Source: Chrysomallon squamiferum
Lineage: Eukaryota > Mollusca > Gastropoda > Neomphalida > Peltospiridae
Direction of reading: 5' to 3'
DNA: 55,000 nucleotides
NCBI GenBank assembly: GCA_012295275.1
Contig: CM022675.1
Coordinates: forward strand, 4,329,142-4,384,141
The translations under genes were made by a program, and so were the position numbers. The first letter of the stretch is position 1. Each line of letters begins with the position of its first letter. This document shows, in pieces, positions 10,857-22,857 of the stretch. The notes beneath the pieces were generated by a model. The model did not search any database. It had not been told where the DNA came from and saw only the letters and a list, made by a program, of their open reading frames with translations.

Positions 10857-11630
10857 CAGTGGTACCTCGACTTAGGAATGCCTAACTTACGAGTTTTTCG
10901 AATTACTTCGAGTTACAAGCAGTCGACATGCAATTATTTGCTTTGAGTGGCGAGCCAAAATCCGAGTTACGAGCGAGTTAAAGATATGCTGCCGCTAGTT
11001 GGCGCAACGAACAACACAACATCCGCCCAGCATCCCGCGTCTGACTGGTTTACTTCAGGTGGTTACCTCGCCGCGGAAACATCTCTGTTGTGTTGTGTTC
11101 GCGTTTTGTGTAATTTTCACAAATTTCTTTTTCCTGACCATGGATTGTAAGAAAGTGGGTGCAAAGGACAGTGCTTAGAAGAAGAAGTGGATGATATCCA
11201 TTGAACTAAAGCTTGAATTCATAGAAAAACAATAGCAAGGTGTGCATGTAGTCGACTTGCATAGGCAGTACGAGCGTAGTACTTGTACGATATGTACCAT
11301 ACTGAAGCAGAAGGAGTCGATAAAGGCTGTAACTTCAGCCAAAGGCGTTAAAATAATTTGTCTGATCGCCAAGATAAATACATTTTACAAAACCAAGTTA
11401 TTTCTTTTCATTCTCTTTTATTTTGTTTTTATACAATATTTTCCATTTATAAATACATTTTTGTTATTTAAAAGCACGTTACAAAAATTTAGTGTGTTTT
11501 AAGCGGGGGCTGGAACGGATTAATGGTATTTCAATTAATTTCATTTAGGAAAATTGATTTGATATACGAGCAAATTGAGATACGAGCTAGGTCGCGGAAC
11601 GAATTAAACTCATAAGTCAAGGTACCACTG
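10857..11630 (+). mobile_element. Internally deleted Tigger/pogo-like DNA transposon
   Basis: 774 bp flanked by TA on both sides (10855-10856 and 11631-11632). Terminal inverted repeats begin CAGTGGTACCTCGACTTA on the left and CAGTGGTACCTTGACTTA on the right, read inward. Inside, from ATG at about 11140, a transposase start reads MDCKKVGAKDS, then a stop, then KLEFIEK, and after another stop GVHVVDLHRQYERSTCTICT, which resembles the N-terminal helix-turn-helix DNA-binding region of Tigger transposases. The catalytic part is missing. The equivalent place after receptor B (about 21500) has no element. Confidence 0.8.
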
Positions 11631-11939
11631 TATGTCTATATATAGTAAAATAAAAAATGAAAAACATCAACGTAGAAATGACTATATATATCTTTATATT
11701 ACATTACTTCATATATACCTATTCTATATAATCAGCTAAGGATATTTTAATAATTTTTCATATACGTTTTGCATTTTCTGTTTCTAGTCGAAGTCTGTTT
11801 TATACTAACATTTTTACTATTACTCTAAATTTATTGAGATACAGTAAACCTCGTGACTATTCAAATGGATCATCCGGTAAATTAATATATATTTTCACTT
11901 TCGAACGATTGATTTATTCTCTTATTCAAGTGTTATTTG

Positions 11940-11945
11940 AATAAA
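11940..11945 (+). terminator. Candidate polyadenylation signal, receptor A
   Basis: AATAAA in a context conserved at the matching place in B (21808-21813) and C (32084-32089), about 0.9-1.1 kb after the stop once the Tigger element is discounted. Conservation may merely reflect shared ancestry. Confidence 0.25.
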
Positions 11946-13004
11946 GCATTGAAAAATGGAAAATTTGAATTCTTATCTTTGTGTTTATTGCACGAGTATT
12001 ACTTTCTGAAGAAAAAGGTTTAATTTCAGTTCGAAGTACTTTGGCATAGCGGCCATTTTGTTATGTTTCTCTGAACGTATATCACTAACATCGTTCATAC
12101 TCTACTTGTTTCGTTCTCGAGGTTTTGTCTACGAGTTTTCTTCTTATAAACAACCTCGAACAAACACAAATTAAATATTTTAGCTTCATCTGATTGTACA
12201 GTATAAAAGATTTTGTCACCCGAAAGTAGTAGAAAAAACCTTATGAAACTTTCTGTAATGTCTGTTAACTATTTTCCAGAGAAAATGTCGGTTTAGAACG
12301 AGCCCTTAAATTTGAACATTAGAAATTACATCGCCACACACACACACACACCCACACGCACACATGAACACACACACACACACACATGCACACACACTCA
12401 CACTTTTTCTCTCTGACAAACACATTCACACACACACTCTCTCACGCACACATAAACGCACACACATAGTCTTTCTCTCACACACACACACGCACGATGT
12501 CTTTCTACAGGTATATTCGTGTTTATGTGGTTTATATTATTTTACATTTCAACATCTGAACATTCTAAAAGTTGATTTTCAAGAACCTAGGTTTACTACA
12601 GCTTTGTTTTTATTTCTCACAAAATAAATTCAGACCCAAACATTTCTAGCTGCATTCAGTGAAGTGAGACTTTGAGAGTGACGAGCTCTCTAAGTGAGGG
12701 AAATACAATTGTGAAACTTAGTATAGTGTAATATATTAATTTTATTCTAACTGTAAAACTTAGTGTAATGTAATCATTTTATTTGAACTGTTTTGTGAGA
12801 AAATTGTCCTTGATGTTTCACCATATTGGTATGATTGCTACTGAGGCTTCACAGACTGGGTCCCCCCAAAAAACAGACTGAAGTTTCAGTTAATTGATTA
12901 CTACAAACAAACAGCAAACTTTAACTAACAGAGTGACTATCATCTCAAACCAGTATTATCAGTCACATATTTCTCACAGATAATATATATTTAATAACGT
13001 AAAT

Positions 13005-13064
<60 letters not shown>

Positions 13065-13273
13065 GCGATGTATTAATGATATTAATAACAATGGGAGGGT
13101 AAGAAAGAAGAAGAAAGATAAAATGTGACTGTAAGAGATAGGAGAGATTGTGACGACCTCGGTGACAACGTCATTATGTAATCGCGTGTGTTCTGCGCTA
13201 TTTTAAGACTGCGCTGCGCATTCTTACGATCAATAAAACTCGCGGTATTTTCCAGATCGCTCAAGTCAAATCA

Positions 13274-13620
13274 GACAGCACTTACACACATCCTAAAAGT
13301 TAAACTGCATGTTTCACTAGAGACAGCACTTACACACATCCTAACTGTTAAACTGCATGTTTCACTAGAGACAGCACTTACACACATCCTAACTGTTAAA
13401 CTGCATGTTTCACTAGAGACAGCACTTACACACATCCTAGCTGTTAAACTGCATGTTTCACTAGAGACAGCACTTACACACATCCTAGCTGTTAAACTGC
13501 ATGTTTCACTAGAGACAGCACTTACACACATCCTAGCTGTTAAACTGCATGTTTCACTAGAGACAGCACTTACACACATCCTAACTGTTAAACTGAATGT
13601 TTCACTAGACACAGCACATC
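13274..13620. repeat. 48-bp minisatellite, about seven units
   Basis: The unit is 48 bp, beginning GACAGCACTTACACACATCC and continuing through a CTGCATGTTTCACTAGA segment. The period is a multiple of three, so both strands stay open over about 110-146 codons; this is not evidence of a gene. The matching place after B (about 23088-23110) keeps only one partial unit. Confidence 0.85.
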
Positions 13621-14034
13621 ATTGTTAAATGAAATAAACAGTGAAAACCTGCCAGATTTTATTTTTATTTCTGACAACCCCCACGTGAATTTGAGGAGAA
13701 CATTTTTCATAATTAAAGTAACATAAACAGAGTGGTTTAATGTACACTGACCTATAAATTAAATACAAACAGGTTTTATGCTTAAAATCAATGAGATTCA
13801 CTAATAATATTACAGGATTATAACTAAATAAATAGACAAAGTGAATTTAAAATGAAAAAACGTGCAATTATAAACGATAGAAAGATAATATTTTGTTTTC
13901 AAACAGGACAACAAGTTCTTAATAATTTAATTTTAATAACAGAACAATACATACATATATATATACATATGTATAGACAATGTTCGTGCAGTTAACACTT
14001 CACTATCATTTCCTCGTCTTCTAGACATGGTAAA

Positions 14035-14120
14035 AAGTTAGTATGTGATAGTTAGTATATGTTAGTGTATGATAGTTAGTATATGTTAGTGTATGATAGT
14101 TAGTATATGTTAGTATATGA
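14035..14120. repeat. 24-bp tandem repeat (GTTAGTATAT type)
   Basis: About three units of a GTTAGTATATGTTAGTGTAT-type repeat, upstream of the TATG tract of unit B. Confidence 0.7.
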
Positions 14121-14159
14121 TAGTGTTGTGAAAAAAATAAAATAAGTTTGGATATGCAG

Positions 14160-14580
14160 TTCTGTGTGTTTGTATGTGGATATATCTAGGGGTGTGTGTG
14201 TGCGTGTGTGCGTGCGTGTATCTATGTATTTATTTGTATATGCATTCCTGTATGTATTTGTATATGCATGTATGCATAGATGCATATATTTATGTGTCAG
14301 TGTATGTATGCGTTATGTATGTAAGCATTATGTATGTATGTTTGTATGTTTGTATCAATCTATGTATGCATTTTTGTGTGTCTGCATTATGTATGTATGT
14401 ATGTTTATATGTTTGTATCTATCTATGTATGTATTTTTGTGTGCATGCATTATGTATGTATGTATGTTTGTATGTTTGTATCTATCTATGTATGTATTTT
14501 TGTGTGTATGAATTATGTATGTGGTATCGCTGCATGTATGTATGAATTAGTAAATGTATGTATTAGTAAATGTAAAAAGA
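14160..14580. repeat. TATG-rich tract upstream of receptor B
   Basis: TATG/TGTA repeats with a higher-order unit of roughly 60 bp repeated about three times (about 14335-14520). Low-complexity Tyr/Val/Cys frames here are repeat translations. Confidence 0.8.
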
Positions 14581-17234
14581 CGGAGTCTTATAAATAAATA
14601 CATACAAATAATATTAATAAAGCAACTTATTGTTAAAATAAACTCATACAACTTATATTAGTAAAACGGACGCATCACTTATAATTATACCAACACAAAA
14701 TTACAAACAGAGTCATCTGTAATCTAAATAGCCAGATTCATGCTCTGTTTTCCTCTTTCTATTAATATCTAATCTACTTCCTTGTCGGTTTTAGCAAAAC
14801 TCGGTTTTATATCGTCTTGCGTAAGAATTGCGTATATAAAAATAAAGAGAAGAAAACAAAAAGAAATAATGAATTTAGTAACAGCAGTGATTATATTAAC
14901 TGTCTACAATCAGGTTACACGTTCAGAAAGACTAAGTAAGTTTATTATTCATTTAAATTAATTTATTCATTGTACTTCATTTGAAATATGTATAAGGCTA
15001 GGGGAGATAACTTAAAATTTTATATTTTATTTCAGTTTTATTTATTGTTTAATGGGGATTTTATTATTGTGATTTCTTGTATATGATGATTGTGTTAAAA
15101 GAAGACCTTTCTCAAAATAGAGCCTTCTGAATGTTTAATCGATGTTTAACATGAAATGTTCATTCATAGTTAATAATAACAATAACAACAACAACGACAG
15201 TAATAATAATAACAGTAACAACATCATCAACAGCAATAATAACGACGACAACAAACAACAATAATGACAGCTATGAAAATTAAATAACTGCATAGCGTAA
15301 CAACAGTATGTAATAGGATTTAACATAACAGCATAAACTAGCACGTTAAAACATCTTTTAAAAATAAACTGTTTACTATAAATGCAACATTAGCTAACGT
15401 ATTTTAACCTAGCTAAATACAAATAACAGCAATATTATATATAAAATAACATAACATAACGTAACATAACAATAATAATAACGTAGCAGTATTACATATT
15501 ACACAACCTGACTAAAACACAACAGAGCATAACTAAGTAATTATTTATAAGTTTATAAAACATAACAGTATAAATATGTATGTGTAAATTTGTACAATTA
15601 CAAACAAAATACGTATGTATAAATGTATATATAATAACGTAACATAAAATTTCATCAACATAATGCAAATAAATAATTAAGATAAATATTAATAAATTAA
15701 CACAGGTCCGTGGTCTGACAGAAAACAAGAAGAAATGTTAGAAGAATATTTTACACTGGATAAAAATCAAACTTGGTGGGAGGCAGCGTATTCTGGCTGT
15801 GAGGAGGCAGGAGGCAGACTCGTTGTTGATCATTCTGGTTTAGACGATGACAAACTTTCTTCCGTAATGGAAGAAGACACAAACTACTGGGTAGGAGCTT
15901 TGGAGACGTTTACACCTTGGAAATGGACTGGTGAGTATTCTGTTATTGATAATTTCGATTTCATTTAGAAAAGAAATAAATGTTTAATGTTTTATTCTAG
16001 TTCTGATGTTTTATTAAAGTTTTACTTTATAAATTGTTCATTATCTACGACATCAACAATAACAACAAAATCACTAATTTTGTTGTTTTTATTGTTGTTG
16101 TTGTTTTCAGAGACGAATGACAAATTATTCCAGTACGTTGGAGATATCGATGTTGGGAGTTTGAGTAGTAAATACTCAATACAAGACAATGATGCTTTTA
16201 AATGTTTCCAGCAATGTAAACCGAGCAATGGAAAAATTGGTTTACAGGTTGGTAAATTCTTGTTTTCATAAACACTGAATTTAAAACAAAAAGTGTTAAA
16301 TATATACTTATTTCAGATTTACGTTAGTAAATTCTTGTTTTCATAAACACTGAATTTAAAACAAAAAGTGTTAAATATATACTTGTTTTTTATTACCCGA
16401 ATCACACACAGACAAATGGGACACACAGACAGGTATACTTCTACTATTAAACTGTCACTGAGGCAACCAATACAACTACTTCATCTTCTACTACTATTAC
16501 TATTTCTACCACAACTACTACAAACATTCTTCTTCTTCTTCTTCTTCTTATTATTATTATTATTATTGTTGTTGTTGTTGTTGTTTTTGTTGCTGTTGTT
16601 GTTGTTGTGTTCATATTACTACAACAATTGTAGCTTTATTAACATATTTGTCTAGGTTATTTTTTGTTATTATTGTTATTAATTTTGTATTTTTAGGGAA
16701 AGCAGTGTTACTGTAAAATCTCTGACACAGCAAGTCCTGTGAAGTCAACTACAAAACGAGTTCGATGTGCAGGGACATATGAAGAATACTGCGGAGGACG
16801 AAACACAATTTCTATTTATAGAATAGGTGACTCTAATAACTTTAAAATATTTATCTTTTTTATATTATTTTATTAACGTCAGTTGATGAAGGTGTATGTC
16901 TGAGATCTTGAATGATCGAAAGAAAAAGGAAACGAACAAAAGAATGAAACAATCAATGAATCAATCAATGTTTAAAGATGGCTGCCGGGCAAACCATTAT
17001 TTTCTTTTTTCAGTTATGATGATTATGGTCACCGAGATATATTCACAGATATAATAATGTGTGAATTATTCTTTTTATAGATCTTCCGTCTTCAGTTCAA
17101 ATCGACGACAGCGCTGACGGAATCAAGCGCTGCGGCTACGTCAAGTTCAATTCTGACAGTTTTACAATTGGTTTCCAAAACTGTGACAGCTACAGAGCAT
17201 ATCTCATGTGTCCAGGTCATTTTTTAAAATTAAT

Positions 17235-17312
17235 TTCAAGTAGTATCACTAATAGCTGTAGTAGTAGTAGCAGTAGCAGTATTAGTATTAGTATTAGTAG
17301 TAGTAGTAATAA

Positions 17313-17349
<37 letters not shown>

Positions 17350-17350
17350 C
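17235..17350. repeat. AGT microsatellite in intron 5 of receptor B
   Basis: A long AGT run with ATT interruptions; the poly-Ser frame is its translation. Confidence 0.85.
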
Positions 17351-17928
17351 GCGATTATTGTAAAAGAAGCAGTATTAGTAGTTGTATTTTTGTCATCAGT
17401 TACTTATTTTTTTACTTTTAAGGAAAATACAGAAAATATAACTGGTTCTACCCTTGCAAAGATGGCACATGCTTTACAACATGGACGAGTAACTGGAACA
17501 GTGCAAGTAGATACTGCAGTGGACGTCTGTCTAAACTAACCAGTAATACAATCTCAGCAATGAAAAAATATCTGACTACGTCAGAAAACAACAGCGACAC
17601 TACTGGCTTGGACTTCACAGAGAAGTTGAATGGAGATGGATTGATGGTAAGTTTTGATATTATTTTCTTATTTAAATAATAATAATAATAATATTAATTA
17701 ATTATAATAATAATAATTATTATTATTATTATTGTCCTTGTTGTTTCTGCTGTTGCTGATTAGTAATATTAAAGATTATTTGGGAGGGTGTACGGGGGGG
17801 TTATAGTCAGACGTCATTGATTACGTAATGTGTTTTATTAGGTCTCTGCCTCAACTCGGGAGCGAAATCCTCTTCTTTAATTATTTTTAATAGTTCAAAT
17901 TCTTTAATTAATTAATATTTCAAAAAAA

Positions 17929-17970
<42 letters not shown>

Positions 17971-18315
17971 CCAATAGATTTATTAGTTCATATAAAATAA
18001 TGTCTAAGAGAAACGTATTTCATTTCAGGTAGCGAAGTGTCGTACAAGAAACTAGTTTCTGGTAAAACGAAGTTTCTTAAAAGTCTGGTTTGGCTCGTTA
18101 ATAGTGCAGATGAGGAATTTTATGATTATTACTCTCCACAGACTAAATTTCAGACAATTTGTCAGAAGTGTGAGTATAACCTCTATAACAACAAATACAA
18201 TTATGTGGACTGTTGGATGTATGTAAGTATGTGTGTATGTGTGTATATATTTCAGTTTGTAACAGGATAAAATACGAAAGGAAACTCTTAAAAGGTTATT
18301 GTTTGTTGTGTCTAT

Positions 18316-18317
<2 letters not shown>

Positions 18318-18402
<85 letters not shown>

Positions 18403-18440
18403 CATAAAATAATAGATACATACAGAATGATCTGTCTATA

Positions 18441-18505
<65 letters not shown>
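18318..18505. repeat. GA run and AAT run in intron 7 of receptor B
   Basis: GA repeated over about 80 bases (18318-18399), then AAT over about 65 bases (18439-18503), just before the truncated exon 8. The deletion that removed the exon 8 acceptor has one end next to the AAT run, so repeat-mediated loss is plausible. Confidence 0.85.
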
Positions 18506-19823
18506 TGATTAAGTTAAAAAATGCCAGAATTCTCAACTTCCATACTTTTCTCCAATCCGTCTTTTTCCACTATTTCTGAACCAACAACATCAGGGGAGAT
18601 AATTCCAACAAACCAATCCACTGAGACACAACATTCATCAAACAAGTCAGGTTAGTTTTAATTTTAATATTTTGTTAACAGATTTATTTAACTAAATTTA
18701 ATTTACTAGATATATTTTACTAGTTTATATTTATTTATTTATTATATTTAATTTATTAGTTTTTATTTACTAGATTTTTTTAATTTATTATTTTAAAACT
18801 AGATTTTTTTAATTTTAATGAAAAGTATTCATTTATTAGTTTTGTTTAAATTAATTAACTTTATTTTTTTTTCTTTTTGTATGTTGTTCTGTGCTAGATG
18901 GCTTATTTAATTTACAAGAATTATTTCACTTGTTTTAAATTTACTAACCCTATTTTACTAGCTTTGTGTTAATTTACTAGATTTATTCTGCTAACCTTAT
19001 TAAAATTAATTAAATATATTTTCATTTTCAGTATGATTTTCAATTATTGTTTTTTAATTTATCAGATTCATTTTATTTTAATACTGTCAGTAATTTATTT
19101 AATACAATGTAATTTGAAAAAGGGGTTAGTAATGACTTATATTTGTATTAAAATTAATAAAATTATTTCAGTAGTAAGGGAAATAAATCATAACAAACAA
19201 ACAGACAGATCAATAAAAACATTGACATAGTTAATTGTACTTACATTAAAATCAGTGAAATTACTATTTTCAGCATCTGTTGGTGGTGGCGTCGCTGCTA
19301 TTGTAGTTGTGTTGGTTGTCACTGTTGTCGTCGTAGTTTGGTCTAAACGGTAGGAATTTCTTATAACTATTTAGTAAACCAAATTATGAAATTCATGAAG
19401 CAGAAAAACAGAAAAAAAAACCCAACAAAGAATGAAATATGAATGAATAATAGAGAAGGAAAAAATAATGTGTTCTTTATCATGTTTGTTAAAAAAAAAT
19501 AAAAAAAGGAAAGAATAAAAAAAAAAAATCATGTTTGTGAAAAAAGATAAAAAAGAACGAAAGAATAAAAGAAAGAGAAAGAAAAGAGGTATGAAAGAAC
19601 AAGAAAGTATGAATGAAAATAATACATTTATATAAAAACGTATGAAAGAAAGTAAAAAAAATCTACATATTTCACTTTTATTCTTCTTAGTTAACGTCAG
19701 TTTAATTTGAAATGTAAAATAGTTTTTCCTTTCAATTATCAGAGTCGTCACGACAGAAACTCGTATAATAAAACTAATTTAGTATTTCACAGTTTAAATT
19801 TAAATAATGTCTTCATTTTTCAG

Positions 19824-20727
19824 AACACGTCGATTTTGTTTTAAAACTCAGAAGTTACCAGAATCAAGAATTAATTTTAACAAAAGAAACAACGAAATCA
19901 GCTCTGCTGACCACTTACAACGTGGTCACACAAATCCGAGTTATGAGGTAACAACGACGTCGACGTCGGCAGATTATGAATTTGAATCAGAAAATCAAGG
20001 AAACCACAGTGTTTACTACAACGTCCCAAACGGAGTTACTATCAACATGGAAAACAGAAATGATAACGACTACGACATCGCAGATGTTAAAGCACTTCCA
20101 AATAACAGATCTACTGGACACTACGACACAGCGGATATCAACACGGCAGCTACTACAACATCTGAGGTGGACAAACACCTTTCAGGTAGCCAAGACGGAG
20201 ACTACAACAACACAGACACAACAAACACAACAACTCGTAGATCTAACATCTACAACCACATTGTTGGGGACAACGACGGCGACTACGATACCTGTGACAA
20301 GAAAAAGAAAACAACTACGTCTGATGTCTACAACCGGCTTGGTGTCGACAATGACAGCGACTACGACAGCACAAACAAAGAAAAAACAACTGCAACTGTA
20401 TCTGACGTCTACAGCCACCTCGTTGATTCTGAAGACTACGACACCATGGACAGAAAACCTCCAACATCAACAACAACATCAGAACTGTATAACCATCTTA
20501 ACCAACCTGACAGCGACCTCTACGACATCGCTGATACTGTTACTTCGAATTTACCACACCCCAGTCTGTGTAGACATGCTGCATCATCTAACAATCAAAT
20601 TCCCACTAGGAAATCAGAAATCTCTGATAACGTCCACGACGATTTCGACAACAACGACAACGTTTCTGAAGGCAGTGGACATTTTTATTTTGTTCTGGAA
20701 AATTCTGATTTAAAAGAATGTCAGTAG
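19824..20727 (+). CDS. Receptor B exon 10: open cytoplasmic tail
   Basis: 904 nt, the same length as in A, fully open to TAG. The four tyrosine repeats are kept, with small changes (YNHI, YNRL, YSHL, YNHL). The first, degenerate repeat reads VDKHL. The open tail in an otherwise damaged gene means either recent inactivation, sequence repair by gene conversion from A, or an apparent frameshift that is not real. Confidence 0.75.
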
Positions 20728-20851
20728 TAACTCGATCGATATTTTGAAGCAAAATTTGTCGCCTGCTGTGAAGTGTTTTTTATAAATCCATCTTAAAAGT
20801 GTCTCATTCCACTTTTTATTATTATTACTATTACTATTATTATTATTGTTG

Positions 20852-20910
<59 letters not shown>

Positions 20911-21423
20911 TATGTATTAACAGTGCTTCATACCATTTTTATTTTTTAATATTTAATTTTATTTTTTGAGATTTTATTATTGACTGATTGATTTAATTTA
21001 ATGTTGTTGTTGTTGTTGTAAACACTATGTTAATAGTTAATTCGGCTACTTTTGTTAGCATTATTTGTATTATTATTTTTACCTTTCTATTTTGTGTTTG
21101 AGTTTATTCTAATATCTAAATGAACCTGTCGTCTGTGCGATTTATTTTTACCTTATTTCTGTGACATGTGAAATCTGTTACATTTTAAGTATTAATCTGC
21201 ACTGATGTAAAATTTTGTCCGTTGAAGAAATCCTCGCTAGCTGATTTTATTTTTATTATTATTATTCTTATAACAGTTTAAGGGTACGTTATTCGAAATT
21301 CCGAAATCCTACATTCGAGATTGTGATGTGTTACAGTTTTCCAGTAGATGTAGCCAACTTTACGTCATGCACAAACTTATTATAAATATTATTGTACATG
21401 AAAACTATATGTATATTTATGCA

Positions 21424-21454
<31 letters not shown>

Positions 21455-22804
21455 ATGTATGTATGTATGTATATGTGTGTGTGTTTCTGCATGTTTTATT
21501 ATATATTTATATACAGTGAAATGTATGAGAAAAATATATCTTTGTATTACATTACTTTATATTATATTACATAACGAATCTATATAATCAACTAAGGATA
21601 TTTTAATATTTTATTTTAATAATCCTTCGTATCCATTTTGAATTTTCTGTTTCGTACTCGAAGTCTGTTTTATACTAATATTTTTACTATTAACCTAACT
21701 TTATTGTGATACAGTAAACCTTGTTATTATTACAACTGATCATTCGGCATATCTATTTATTTTGTCTTTCCAACGTTTGATTTATTCTCTGTTTCAAGTC
21801 CCATTTGAATAAAAAATGGATAAATGGAAAATCTGAAGTCTGATCTTTGTGTTTATTGCACGAGTGTTACTTTCTGAAGAAAAAAGTTTAATCTCAGTTG
21901 GAAATACTTTGGCATAGCTGCCATTTTGTTATGTTTCTCTGAACGTGTATCACTAACATCGTTCATACTCTACTTGTTACGTTCACGAGGTTTTGTTTAC
22001 AAGTTTTCTTTATATAAACAGCCTCGACAAAACACAAATTAAACATCTTTGCTTCATCTGTTTGTCCGTAATAGAAGGTTTTGTCACCCGAAAGTACTAG
22101 AAAAGCTTGATGAAAAATTTATATAATGTCTCTTTACTGTTTTCGAGAGATAATCTCGCTTCAGAAGGGGTCCTTGAAATCTGAGCGTTAAAAAATTACA
22201 TCGCCACAAAAACACACACACACACACACACGCACTCGCTGTCTATCTCTCTCACACACGCACACACACACACATGCACAAACACTCTCTCACACACACA
22301 TGCACAAACACTTAAGCACACACACATATACGATGTCTTTCTAGAGGTATTTTCGTGTTTATGTGGGTTATATTATTTTAATTTCAGCTGAACATTCTAA
22401 AAGTTGATTTTCAAGAACCTATGTTTACTACAGCTTTGTTTTTATTTTTCACAAAATAAATTCAGGTCCAAACATTTCTAGCTGCATTCAGTGAAGTCAG
22501 ACTTTGAGAGTGACGAGCTCTCTAAGTGAGGGAAAGACAACTGTGAAACTTAGTATGATGTAATATATTAATTTTATTCTAACTGTTTTTGTGAGAGAAT
22601 TGTACTTGATGCTTCACCATATTGGTATGATTGCTTCTGAGATTTGACAGACTCGGTCCATCATTAAAAAACCCAGACTGAAGTTCCAGTTAATTGATTA
22701 CAACAAACAAACAGCAAACTTTAACTAGCAGAGTGACTATCATCTGAAACCAGTATTATCAGTCACATATTTCTCACAGATCATATATATTTAATTGTAA
22801 ATTA

Positions 22805-22857
<53 letters not shown>

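Larger units (their letters stand above)
11631..13990. other. Intergenic part of duplicated unit A
   Basis: No gene is supported. The stretch matches the sequence after B (about 21520-23400) and in part after C (about 31920-33500). It contains a CA-rich tract (about 12333-12500), an AAT run (about 13006-13063) and the 48-bp minisatellite listed separately. Confidence 0.6.
14869..20727 (+). pseudogene. Receptor B: paralog with frameshift and damaged stalk exon
   Basis: Ten exon positions match A: 14869-14935, 15706-15930, 16111-16247, 16697-16826, 17081-17215, 17423-17646, 18029-18169, remnant about 18523-18650, 19274-19349, 19824-20727. Exon 6 is 224 nt, one short of a consistent phase; compared with C, one A is missing in the A-run at 17585-17588. 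Without correction, translation reaches TAG at 18053-18055 in exon 7. Exon 8 has lost its 5' part and acceptor. Using the CCAG at about 18524-18527 would create a TAA at the junction, but skipping exon 8 keeps the frame. B alone retains the full canonical Cys set of both CTLDs (AYLMC in exon 5, ASRYC in exon 6). The tail exon is fully open. A base-call error at the A-run could explain the first lesion but not the second. Confidence 0.75.

Noticed and set aside
13188-13628. 146-codon frame with a 16-residue period
   Set aside because: The 48-bp repeat is a multiple of three, so it stays open on both strands without selection, and the array is missing in unit B.
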